A stretch of 64,000 bases of DNA from Lepus europaeus (lineage: Eukaryota > Chordata > Mammalia > Lagomorpha > Leporidae). The first letter of the stretch is position 1. The number at the start of each line of letters is the position of its first letter. The position numbers and the translations under genes are program-made. The stretch is from NCBI RefSeq assembly GCF_033115175.1, contig NC_084836.1:66709797-66773796 (forward strand), written 5' to 3'. The notes beneath the pieces were generated by a model. It made no database searches and had not been told where the DNA came from. It was given only the letters and a program-made list of their open reading frames with translations. Below, one piece after another: positions 28,101 to 38,393 of the stretch.

Positions 28101-30893
28101 ATAAATTTCTTTTTCATCTGCCTCCTGCCTGGACCTCTGCACTCACCCAGATACATCAACCAGGTTCTGTTTCCACTCGGGAAGTGTGTGAGCTCAAAGC
28201 TGTTGAGGCAAGCCGAGTCTTTCATATGCATTTCCATGCTGTCATTTGCAAGTGTATTAAATCTCTACTGGGCTGTATTATTTTATTTCAGAGATAGTTT
28301 TCTCTAGGGGCTATGATCAAAACTGTTGACTTTCAGCAGGGTTTGCTGGTTTTTTCTTTTTCTTTCTCTTCTTCTTTCTGGGGATCTTTATTTCTGAACT
28401 CCCCTCCAGTCCTATCCTACTCTGCACGCATTCACCCCAAACCCATGAGCATTGCTGCAGGGCTATGCCCTCATTCACAGCGGGATCTGGGAGCTGGCGG
28501 GCACCTGCTCCCCACCCCTTGGCACAACCAACTGGTTCCAGCGCTTCAGATTCCCGTTGGACCCCCCAGTGCCTACAGAGCTTTCTGTTCTGGTGATAAA
28601 GAGAATTACAGGGTTGTCTCTCTATCTGTGTTGAGTACCTACATGTGAATGAATCGCTGCTCTTCCAGAAATGTGTTGTTATGTGCTTCCTATGTAGCAG
28701 TTAATGAAAGAAATCATATTATCTGATGATATCATAGTTGATGCAAAGTAGGTGGTATGTGACAGCAGTATAGTAAAATCACATGAGTCTCAATTCTGGC
28801 AATTCTGGGCGCCTAGTGTGGGTCCCATCCTGGTACTGCATTATATTCTACTAAGCAATCTCACAATATTTTCATGAATGTTACTTACTACCCTCTCTAA
28901 CATCATCCAGGGATTTTTCTTCATCTACCTCCACTCCCAGTCCTGGATATGGAAGAATATCAGGCTTGCCCTTAGAAGGTCTTCGGGTCGTGCTTTCCAA
29001 CGAGAACACCCCTTGGCCCAGCATGTGGAACTCGGGGAGGGTGGCTCACTGGGCAGTATGCAGAGGTATCTGTGGTTGCTCTGAGAAGCCTGTGTAGCCA
29101 TCAAAGGAGGACTGGCTGTCAGTCACTAAGACCTGCTTACAGGGAGAGCAGGCTCACATGCAGGGTCCCCTAGACCCCAGAACAGGTTTCTCATCACAGG
29201 ATGCAAGCTCCTGATGTGGTGGTTCTGGGAAGCACAGGACAGGTCTCCCCCACCTCCTTGGGTAGGGGTGATGGGAGGCACAGGAGCTTCTCCTGGTTGG
29301 AGACAGCCTCCAAGGCAGAAGGGAATTCTCCCCTCCCACAGCCGTGCAGGACCCAGGGGTCCCCAGCTCTGGGGGGGTGGGCCTGCCCTCAAGGCCCCCC
29401 AGTCCCCCCAGGACAGGTCTTCCTCACTTCTCATCACCAGCCCTTCTTTCTGTGTCTGGCCCAGCGACTGGCTCCAGCTGGTCTGGGGAACTTGACAGTG
29501 GGAGCCTCCAAGGCATTCTAGTTCAGTATATACCACCAGCCAAGAAAAAATTCAAGTCCCATTCCCTCTCCAGCGATTTTAGCTCTTCTTTTCCCTCAAC
29601 AATCAGGAAACTCGGGCTGATTTTTAAAAATGAATCAAGGTGGAGGAAACCCTACATTTCTCTAGATCCTGGCAAATCAGACCCCTACTTAAAAAATACT
29701 ATCCAGTGCCTGTACGATCCTGAAAATGCAGGCAGAAACCGTGAGAGTTCTTATCACCCCCACGCCCCCAATTCTTCGATGAGTTGAGGGCTTTCTCCTG
29801 GAATTTGGGGCACGGGAGGCTTACCCCCACCCCCAGTCCTGTCCGGAAGCGGGGTTAGGGGCAGGGGCCTTGCGCGAAGCTGCAGCCGGCAGGGGGAGGA
29901 TGAGGCGAGCTCCCGACCGGAGCCGAGTCGGCGGCCCGGCGCTCGGGCGCCTGTGATTGCTTCACTCGGCCGGGCAGCTCCGGAGAACGTGTCGGAGCAG
30001 ATTTCTTCCCCGGCGCATTCCTTAGCGCAGCTCGCCCGGCCGGCTCCTTCGGCAGCCCAGCCGAGCCGGCGCGCCGAGGCCAGACGGCGGGGGTGGCTGG
30101 GGCGCGGAGCCCGGGGGCAGGCGGGGCGGGGAGGGGTCGCTGGCTGCAGCGGAGCTCGGGCCCCTTCCTTACCTGGAAAGGGAGACTTCCAGAGGTGGGC
30201 GGACTGCGACTGCTCCTTGGAGCAGTACACCTGACTGTCCCAGCCATTGGAGAGAGCCCAGTGCTGGTAGCCTTCGACCGGGATGAGCGCGTCGTGACGC
30301 GGCTCCGGGTGCCCGCTGATCCCGGGCACCACCGACACGTCCAGGTAGCTGGGCATCGCCTGGTAGGAGCTAGCGAAGCTGGGGTAGAAGGCGAACTCCT
30401 TGGCCCGAGAGGACAGGTCATCACCCGGCAGGGCGCCCGATGGCTCCGGGTACTTGTCGCCCGGGTGGTAGGCGCAAGGCTTCTGCTGCAGGTTCACGTT
30501 GTGTGACAGGCGGCAGCCGTAGTAGCTGCCCCCGAACGGGTAGCCGTAGCCCAGGGTGGCGCTGGACGAGGTGGGGGGCGCCGGCGGAGGGGCGCACTGG
30601 CGCGCTGCCTCCGGGGCCGGGATGTCCGTGTAGACGGCACCCTGCGGGGCGCCCAGGGGAGCCGGCGGGCGACCCAGCACGGGGTGCGGAAGCAGGTCGC
30701 GGCAGTGGCTGGCCGGGCAGCTGCTGCCCAGGCCGTCCATGCTCGGGGCTTTGCCGGGGCTCGCTCCGCTGCAGCCGCCCCCCGCGCCGCCTGCGCCGCC
30801 GCCGCCGCCGCTGCCGCTCTCCGCCGCGCTGTCCTCATAGACGTACATAAGGCTCTCCGGCCAGCGCGGATGCAGGAGCAGCGAAGTCGTCAT
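24905..30893 (-). CDS. HOXC13: HOXC13 homeobox transcription factor, whole coding span
   Basis: HOXC13 is the most 5' HOXC gene, a nuclear Abd-B-class factor controlling tail/vertebral identity and, in skin, hair-follicle and nail differentiation (hair keratin genes). Loss in human causes pure hair and nail ectodermal dysplasia. The coding sequence is join(30893-30173, 25161-24905), 978 bases, 325 residues against 330 in human. The shortfall lies in the glycine/alanine tract at residues 27-40. Residues 1-25 begin [17 protein letters not shown]. The HoxA13-type N-terminal domain spans about 50-170 ([28 protein letters not shown]). The homeodomain is residues 255-314 ([10 protein letters not shown] to VKEKKVV) with W302 and N305. 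The tail ends SKAPHLHST. Both splice sites are canonical and the reading frame is intact. Confidence 0.98.
25330..25415. promoter_or_regulatory. ATAAA cluster in HOXC13 intron
   Basis: Six or more ATAAA cores occur in 85 bp (AAATAAATAAATAAAAATG, AAAAATAAATAAATG, CAAATAAACAC), about 170-250 bases upstream of the homeobox exon in the transcribed direction. This may be simple A-rich sequence, or a posterior-HOX autoregulatory input, since ATAAA/TTTAT is the group 9-13 core. Confidence 0.3.
26810..26935 (-). repeat. MIR fragment
   Basis: GAATCTGAGGCTCAG, GTAAAATAATTTAAATGGC, AAGCCAGGCTTTAAACCC and AGACTTTCCTGAC follow the MIR consensus in reverse orientation (GAGGCTCAGAGAGGTTAAG ... AGCCAGGATTTGAACCC). 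It is an old tRNA-derived SINE shared by all mammals. Confidence 0.6.
30173..30893 (-). CDS. HOXC13: HOXC13 exon 1
   Basis: It encodes residues 1-240 plus one base of codon 241. The ATG at 30893-30891 gives the conserved [17 protein letters not shown] start. The exon ends TTTCCAG followed by GTAAGG. Reading through the donor would produce a 379 aa ORF to 29754 with a non-homologous R/P/A-rich tail, which is not the real product. Confidence 0.97.
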
Positions 30894-31260
30894 GACATGG
30901 TCTGCTCGAGCTTTTTAAAAACTCCACTTGCCAGAGGCAGAGAGCTAGGGAGACACCTCGCTCCCTTTTCCCCTCCTCCCTCCCCTCCTCCTCCACCTCC
31001 TCCTCCTCCTCCTCCTCCTCCTCCTCCGGGAGCTTCCACCTCCCTCCGTGCATTCTCTCTACGCATGCGGGGACACTTCATTAAGAAATCCGCCGGCTCC
31101 CGCCCTCCTCCCCTCGGCGCCCCTCCCGCGCCCACGTGACGCGGTCCTCGCACGTGACGCTCAGGCTGGAGCTCCTGGGGTTCCCTCCCTTCGACGTGAG
31201 GCGGGGCGTCAAGAAGGAGGTCTGTGCTGATTGGTTCTCAGGAGGGGCCTAGGAGGCGGG
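30894..31260 (-). promoter_or_regulatory. HOXC13: HOXC13 5'UTR and CpG-island promoter
   Basis: The 5'UTR carries a GGA-repeat tract (minus strand). Upstream lie two CACGTGAC motifs at 31133-31140 and 31151-31158, exactly 18 bp apart. Further out is an inverted CCAAT box (plus strand ATTGG at 31229-31233), then GC boxes (GGAGGCGGGCC at 31252-31262). There is no convincing TATA box at the right distance. The DNA is CpG-rich, continuous with exon 1. Confidence 0.6.
30967..31027 (-). repeat. GGA/TCC repeat in HOXC13 5'UTR
   Basis: CTCCTC units dominate the plus strand, so the transcript would carry a GGA-repeat (purine-rich) leader. (GGA)n RNA can form quadruplex-type structures. Confidence 0.85.
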
Positions 31261-33079
31261 CCCTGTGAGATTTAAAGGGACAGGGCGACGCCCCCCGGCT
31301 GGACCGCGCAGGGAGAGGGGAGAAGGGGTGGGGGAAGCTGAATTTAGCCGACGCAAAGGGGTCTGGGGAGGAAAGGACTGTTCCTGTGCGCCTCCCCCTC
31401 GGGTTAGGATGCGCACGGGGTGGTGGGGGAGGAGGCAGACCCGTACCCCAAAACCCATCGCTGGGATTGCCGAGGTCTCTGGATTGGGGCTTGGAGCTTA
31501 AGGGTAGGGGAGAGATTGGGTTTTTAAAAAATATTATGAAGAAACTGGAAAACAGGCGGGAACGCTCAGGCCCTGGCGGACTCCTGATCTCCAGCTCACG
31601 GCTGGCCGGAGCCCGGCGCCGCGTGGCGAGCCTTGGGTGGGGACTGTGCTTTCCTTTCCGAACTTTCTCCTCGTTCTCAAAGCCCCAGTTGTGGGAAAAG
31701 GACCCTGTCCCTTCCTGCCTGGAGCGGAGAGGGCTGGGGAGACGCAACAGCCTTCGACCCCAGGGGGAGTGTGACATGATGGAGCGCGCTCAGGGGGGTG
31801 GGCAGTAGACTGATAGATACCTCAGTGGGCAGCTCAAAGTGAGATTTTGCAAAGCAGCAGGGAGTGGGGGCAAGGATTCGGTCTAGGCAAACTGGAAGCC
31901 CGAATGCCCACAGAGCTGCTCTCCAGCGCAGAGGTGTACAAAGGGAAATGTAGAGGGATCGGCTCAGTCCCCTGGAGGAACCACGAGGGCCCCAGGAGGT
32001 CTGACCTCGGCCCAGCCAGAGCCGAGAGGAACCCAATTCCGGGTTGAACAACCTCAGCACATCTTCCCCAGCTTCCTTGGGGTCACTCTCTCGGCGCGAA
32101 GTATTTTCATGCGCTAAAACGTGAACGCCCGCTTACTGGTTTTTCAAAGCCCTCTGCCCGCTTCCTCCCTGTGTGTCAACTTGTCCGGGTCCTCAGTACA
32201 GTCGCCTCTTTCCGCTGGAGCATCGCTGTGGAATTGAGCCTGGGTAGCTTTCAGCACATGCTCTTGGCGAGAAAGAGATGACAGAAAAGAGGGCTGCGGC
32301 GTCGCCCTCTTTTTCCTGCCCCCGCCACAGGTTTTAAAGGCTCCGTGCACCCGTTCAGGCAGCTTCGGGGGCCATGGCTAGGCAGTAGCCCCCGCCAAAC
32401 CGACCCCTCTGCACCCCTCTGCACCCCATGGCGGAGTCTGCGCTGAGGCCCCGGCGACCGCTTCCCCTCCTCCCTGGGGGGCGACCACGGTGGTTGGCGG
32501 TTGGGGACGCCCGCCATCCCCCATGAGTTAGTTAGCCCTGGGAGCGTTGTTTCTTATCAGCGCGATCTTCATTCCGCGGGGTCAGCTCAGAGTTCAGAAA
32601 GCAGGCTGTAGCCTGGGGCTGGAAACAAGCTGGCCGGCTTGAGCGTGCTTTGAGGGCGATGACGGTGGGGACAGAGGAGTTGATCGGAGCTGGGAGTCAC
32701 TGGCTTGGGAAAGCGGCCACCCTGCCGCTGGAGTCCAAGGTAAAAAAAAAGAAGAGGAGGGCAAACAGGGCTTGGCCAAGTTCGACTGAGTTGTGTGACC
32801 TTGGCTCCCTCGGCTAAGGCCTGGAGGGGGAGGGGGGGAGGCCCGCCAGTGTCCAGCCTGGCGTCGCCAAGGTGGAGGCCCTGGCCTCGAGTCCCGTGAA
32901 ACGCCGCTCCGGGTTCCGTGCGGGCCGCCGGGGGCAACAAAGGACCTGAAGCTCCCACCCCATTCTTGGGGCCTCCTCCCGGATCTGGGCCGAGGCCACA
33001 CGTTTCTACCGCGGGCTAGGACCCAGGGATGGGGCCGCCAGCCTTTGGGAGTAGGGACAGGATCTGGGGGCAGGAAGGC

Positions 33080-33200
33080 TCGCCAATAAATAAAATTAAT
33101 GGTATGTTCTTTTCCAGGTTTATATAAAGACATTAACTATTCCTATTGCAATGAGATATAGATTTAATTAACCCGGCAACTTTACAATTCCATTTACTAG
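33080..33200. promoter_or_regulatory. AT-rich conserved-looking block upstream of HOXC13
   Basis: GCCAATAAATAAAATTAATGG, TTTATATAAAGACATTAAC, ATTGCAATGAG and AGATTTAATTAACCCGG lie within 120 bp between CpG-rich flanks. They include the HOX13-type CCAATAAA (33083-33090) and TTTAATTAA. The block lies 2.2 kb upstream of the HOXC13 ATG. Confidence 0.4.
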
Positions 33201-33302
33201 GGGCACTATGCGGCCAAAGTTTAGCGGCGGCGAAAGAAAGAGAAGGAACCAAAGGTCGCTTCTTCAGGAAGACCAGCGGGAGATGGAGCCCCCAGAGCGA
33301 CT

Positions 33303-33322
33303 CCCGTGGCAGGGGGCGCCGG
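33303..33322 (+). promoter_or_regulatory. Candidate CTCF site upstream of HOXC13
   Basis: CCCGTGGCAGGGGGCGCCGG contains CAGGGGGCGC, identical to the CTCF core. The left half is a weaker match. It is 2.4 kb upstream of the HOXC13 start codon. Confidence 0.4.
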
Positions 33323-36300
33323 AGGGGAAAGCTCCCGGGGTAAGGACGCTCCAAGCGGCTGGAGACATCCGCAAGCTCTGCGCGATGCCCCCTCAGCTTT
33401 GCCGGGTTCCCCCCAGACTTCCAACGCCTTGTCAATGCAGCCTCCACGGCTGGGGCGCGCCGGGATCCGCGGGGCGAGGAGCAGAGGCAAGAGCTCCGCG
33501 GGAGGGCAGAGGAAAGGAAAGCTTTGCTGCTTAATTAACTTTAAGCCCAGGGTCTCTTCTCTCTCCTCCCCCAGCAAAAATGTGCATCTCGCTGGGACAC
33601 AAATAAAATCAAATGAAACACTCCAGGAGAATAGGCAGCAGTGGAAACGTAGTAATTACATCTCTGAGGCGATCCCGCCCCAGAAAGCTGGGCGCTGGAA
33701 CCCTCCGCGGCGGCGCTCAGCAGCACCACGCGGTCACACCCGCCCGGCTTCGCCTAGGGGGCCACGGGACTTCGCTGCTGATGCGGTTCAGAGAAAACCA
33801 AGAGAAACGAAAGGAAGTGTGGCGCCTGGGTTTCCAGGAAGAAAGGGTTTCCAGGGCGGAAGACGGAGCAGTAAATGACACCGAAGAAAAGTGGAAAATG
33901 GCCCCTCGGGCTCCTCGGGGGAGCCTTGCTCTGCGCTGCCGCTGCCACTCCAGTCCTCAGCTCCTTCTTTGAACCGAGTTCTGGCTAAGATCAGCCGGGA
34001 AATGCTTTCTTTCAAATGCGCCAGCGCATCAAGCCTGCATATAATGTGCCTTTCCCCCTAGAAGCGTGCGCGGGGTCACGCGTGCCTGCAGGTTTGCGGA
34101 CGTGTGCAGACTGCAGCCGCGGGTCCTGCAATGCTCTGCAGACTTGGCCCAAATGTGTGCCCGGAGATACACCATTCCAATAAAGGTCTCTCTGTCTGGC
34201 TGCTTCTCTGCTCATATAGGTGTTTCGTCTCCGTGTTCATCATAATCTACTTGCAAAAAGACATTGCTCAGGAAAAGAGGCAGGGGTCTGTGTGTTTCTC
34301 CAGTTGAGGGGTGGAACTCCTGGCCCACGGTACGAAAGACAAAGTCAAAGGTGGAACTCTTCAGCCTGGCTGGTGCACACACTTGAGCTGAGACTGGTGT
34401 GGGGGTCCCTTATCCAACGGTCAGATGTCCTCCCCTGGAAATCAGGCACCCACGTTTCCCTTCCCCATCTCTCTTTGCTCTGTCTCCTCCATATTCCCCA
34501 GGAAAGGGGGACAAAGAAAGAGCTAGAAGCTATTTTTTTTTTTTTTAAATGGGAGAAATTCCTGTGGATTGAGGCTGTTGCGGAACAAAGAGGCTCGCTC
34601 CTCACCGTGGGGTCTGGATTCTGGCCCAGACTCGGGGCCTTGTAGGGCAGGTATAGAGTTTGGGGGGGGACCCCTTTCCTGTCCAGGGTCCTACCTGCAG
34701 GGTGGAAGGGGAGATAGGTGGAGCAAAGTGAAGAGAGGGTCCAAGCCGCCAAGGAAAGAAAGGGTGTCTGAGACTGAGTGGCTGGGGTGGAGGGGGGTCC
34801 TGGAGGGCCTGTGGACAGGCACCCTCCAGGGTGTGTCTGAGAGCTGCGACCCTCTCATAGATTCAGGAAATTCCTGGTGATACTAACAGGAAAGGAAAAG
34901 AACAGTGGTTGGTTTGGGGGCTCCCTGAGCCTGTCCTGTCTCCCCTCCTCTTCTCTCTTCTGAGCCCCAGGAGGTTGGGACAGGTGAGGAGTAGGCTGTC
35001 ACAGATGCCCCCGGCCAGGCTCCTGATCCCCCTGGGACCTGCTCTACTTGGGTCTCGCCACCCACCCGGCCCAGCATCGGGGGAGGACCACCTGCCTCTT
35101 CTCCCAGACTGGAAACGCACCTGCGGGAAAGTGGACAGCAGCGGCCACCCTGGCATTTCTGCCTCTCTTGTTCTCCTTCCCTACGCCCCCAGCTTGAGGA
35201 AAGATGGGACCAGGTTGGCCGAGCCATCACTTTGCTCCTGGTTTGAGAGTTCTTCTACTCTCCAGCCCAGACTTGCCTGTCTCTGGGCCCTACTCATTCC
35301 CCCCTTTTTGGTACCTGTCAGACATCGTGGCAATCCACTCCTCTTTGCTGCCTAGTTAGTGCTTGCTTGCAGTGTTGGCCAAGATTTGGGGACCACCCCA
35401 CGCTTCTCCTCTCTGGCACTGCAGGGATCTGTACATGGGTCTGGGCCGAGGCTAATATCACCAGTCTTTTCCTGGGTTCTCCTCCAGCCTGGCCTGGATA
35501 GCAGACCCTGCCTGGTGACAGCGCTGGCTCTGGTCCGGCAGTCAGGTGCCGCTGTCCGTGGCCCTCCAGTGTCTTTCTTCCACCATTTCCCTACCAAGCT
35601 CCTCACAGAGCCCCCTCCCCAGCTCTCTATTCTGTCCCGGTCCTCTCTGATCCTAACTCCTCCTACCCCTTTTTCTTTTGGGGTAGCATCTCTCTTGGTC
35701 ACTGGCCTCCCTCCCCACCTCCCCCTGCATCCACTGACAAAGTCCAGGGAACAAACACAGAGTTGAGAAGTTAGCAAAGAATCCCCTCCCCCTCCTGCCC
35801 TCCCCAGAGCCCCCACTCCTCCCTCGGCTGTGGAGAGGACTCCCTGTCCCCTCCCCCTCCCCCCAAACACCTCCCCCTTTTAGGAAGCCCTTCAGAAACA
35901 GACAAATAAAACCCTCCTGGTTTTAGGGCCTGTCTGAGAGGGAAGTCCAAGTTCATTTTCAAGTTAGACAAGGGAGCTGAGGGGGGTTGGGAAGGAGGTG
36001 GAGGAGTGTTGGTTGGAGGCTGGATTGGGCTTCCTTGCAGACATCCAACAAAGGCCCCTTTTGGTCAGAAAGCCAACAAACTCAATGCCTGGAAAAGGTA
36101 TTTATCACTTTTGATCATTTCCTCCATCTTTTAAAGTTCAGCTTTGGGGCTCCTAGAAGGGAGAGGCAGAGAGGTCATCATTCTCTTCTTTTTACAGATT
36201 TCCAGGGTTTTTTTTTTTTTTTTTTTTTTAAAGATCAGGAGAATAGCATTTTTTGTCAGAGCAGAGAGGGGTTGGGGACCCCCATGCAGCATTCTTCTGG

Positions 36301-37419
36301 GTCAAGGTAGACCTGGCCCTCCCTGAAGGGCAACTTTAGGGTCAAAGATGCGGCTGAGGGGCTGGGCATTTCGCCTTGAGGAGTTCGGGGAACCCCCCCC
36401 CCCCGATGTCACGGGAACAGGGGAACTGGAGTCTGGCGGGATCCTGAGAGGCAGATGGTGGAGGGAGAATGTGTATTTCCTCATGGGGAAGAGGGAAACT
36501 TGCATCTGAAGTGGATCACAGCCTGCTTCTCTCCATGACCAGACACCTCTAGCAGTGACAGGGAGGACATGGTATTCTGAAAACCACTGAGCAAAACACT
36601 AAGAATCAAAGGACCTCCAGAGGATGCAAAGAGGTGGATTTTAATCATCTTGATTCTTAAAACAAAGGGGTGGGGGGAGAGGCTCAGAATTCGACTGCAG
36701 AATGAAGGAACAATCTTGGCCGAAATCTCTGGGGCAGGGAAGTAGAAGGGATGTAGCTGCTGCTGGTGATTACTTAAATCTTCCTAAAAAGACAAAGCTG
36801 GGTGCAGCTTTAATGGCTGGAGAGATATGGGGGTACACTTTTCCTTCTCTCTCTCATCTGCATTTCCTCTGCTTTGGGGGATATTTGGGGAGCACTTTCC
36901 CCCTGGTAGCTGTGGTATTTCCTGGTACTGTCAGCAGAGCAGAGGGATTCTAGAGGGATTCTAAAGAAGAATGGGGACATCCATGTTCCCTCTTGCCAAG
37001 GAATGCCGCCCTCACTTGTACAGTCAGAGAAACTCTAACTCCCAGAGGCAGGAAGGTCTTTCAAGGCACAGGGCCCACCCCAGGCTCTTTGTGGCCGAGG
37101 GCATTCCTGGGGAGGATGACCACTGACTTCCGGAACTGGCACAGCGCAGGTGCTGGGGCCTGTGTGGTGCAGCACAGAGACAGCTGTGGGTGGTCAGAAC
37201 AGGCAGGCTGATTGGAGCAGGCTGATGGGGTGAGATTGAGAGCAAAGGATATGTGAGCTGGGGAGAACCCCTGGGATTCTGCCGACCCCTGCTCTCCCCA
37301 GAGGCAGGCATCTGTCCCCGGGCTGAGCTGTGGATTCTTAAGCGGCAGGGCAGAGGGACTTGTGCCATCTCCCTCTTCCTCCGAGGCCTCGGAAAATCCT
37401 TTTCCGCTCTGATCTGCAC

Positions 37420-37740
37420 TTGTGATTGACAATACTTGTAATCCTCCTTCTAGTGCCTGACTTATTTAATGAACTTTGCTCCGGGAAGGTAATCCAGATT
37501 TATTCCTCTCTCATCTGTCGGAGACCTATCCTTTCCAGACAAGTAGTATGTAATATATGCTTGGTGAGGTGTTCGGGGAACTTGAGATAAGCATGAACAC
37601 AGATATGTGCCCTCGGATACCCATATCCACATAATTAGGTAATCTTTAATTTTTCTGTATGTTTTTCACATAACATTTCCCTTGAATATAACAACATAGC
37701 TGTGTTTAATTTTAAGATGGTACAGGCTGTGGTTGTCTGC
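37420..37740. promoter_or_regulatory. Candidate conserved noncoding block
   Basis: This 320 bp low-GC stretch has TGTGATTGACAATAC, TTATTTAATGAAC, CACATAATTAGGTAATC and TTTTTAATTTTAAG-like motifs rich in TAAT and HOX/PBX-type cores. It is the last unique-looking AT block before the SINE-dense region. Confidence 0.3.
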
Positions 37741-38086
37741 ATGCCTGTGCTGAGCCGGTGTGCTGGGGGGCCTGCAGTGCTGTGGATTTAAAGGCAAGAC
37801 CGGCACGCACCTTGTGGTTAAGCCATCACTTTTAGTGGGTTTTTTCCCCGATGCGCTCAGCTATGCAGTGGAGACGGGAGTGAGAGAGGCTTCTTGAAAT
37901 CTTATTTTAAAGAGAGAATAAAGACACCAGGTCTGAGTGCATCCGGTGCCAAATCTGCAGCACGCAGACATGCAGAGTTCAGATCCACTTTGACTTCCGC
38001 CAACACTGGGCAGAATCGTCCTCACTCGCCATTTGGGCAAACATGGCAGAGTTTTGGCATTGGCCCCGCTCTTTCAGCACAATCTT

Positions 38087-38381
38087 TTTTTTTTGGACAG
38101 GCAGAATTAGGCAGTGAGAGAGAGAAACAGAGAGAAGTGTCTTCCATCCGTTGGTTCACGCTGCGCTGATCCTAAGCCAGGAGCCAGGTGCTTCCTCCTG
38201 GTCTCCCATGCGGGTGCAGGGCCCAAGGACCTGGGCCATCCTCCACTGCACTCCCGGGCCACAGCAGAGAGCTGGACTGGAAGAGAAGCAACCGGGACAG
38301 AACCAGTGCCCCAGCTGGGACTAGAACCCGGTATGCCGGCGCCGAAGGCGGAGGATTAGCTTAGGCAGCCACGGCGCCGAC
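38087..38381 (-). repeat. Lagomorph C-SINE, young type
   Basis: Near full length in reverse orientation: poly(A) tail at the left, head ending in CGGCGCCG at the right. Target duplication CAG(C/T)(A/G)CAATCTT at 38075-38086 and 38382-38393 (10 of 12). It is the copy nearest to the HOX genes. Confidence 0.93.
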
Positions 38382-38393
38382 CAGTGCAATCTT

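Larger units (their letters stand above)
25162..30172 (-). other. HOXC13: HOXC13 intron
   Basis: A 5.0 kb intron with donor GTAAGG at 30172 and acceptor CCCCCAG. No C-SINE is inside. An ATAAA-rich cluster lies at 25330-25415. A MIR fragment is at 26810-26935. T-rich and A-rich runs are at 26560-26576 and 27755-27774. Around 28225-28295 an AT-rich block contains ATATGCATTT, near the octamer motif. The GC-rich donor end (29850-30170) continues the HOXC13 CpG island. Confidence 0.9.
30040..34360 (+). ncRNA. HOXC13-AS: Expected position of HOXC13-AS antisense lncRNA
   Basis: In human, HOXC13-AS starts inside HOXC13 and runs divergently upstream for about 4 kb. The equivalent span here would be about 30.0-34.4 kb on the plus strand, and an AATAAA followed by a GT-rich stretch lies at 34179-34184. 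I did not recognise any exon sequence, so this is a positional prediction only. Confidence 0.25.
31261..38074. other. SINE-free HOXC13 upstream flank
   Basis: No protein-coding exon and no C-SINE is visible. Simple runs are poly(T) at 36207-36229 and poly(C) at 36394-36405. AT-rich, conserved-looking blocks are at 33080-33200 and 37420-37740. A CpG-richer patch lies at 32800-33800. An antisense noncoding transcript may occupy the left part. Confidence 0.6.

Noticed and set aside
29754-30172. C-terminal extension of HOXC13 exon 1 to a 379 aa protein
   Set aside because: It results from reading through the GTAAGG donor; the true protein continues with the homeobox exon at 25161.
30908-30922. 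TTTTTAAAAA as HOXC13 TATA box
   Set aside because: Only about 20 bases from the start codon, too close for a promoter TATA with a usable 5'UTR.
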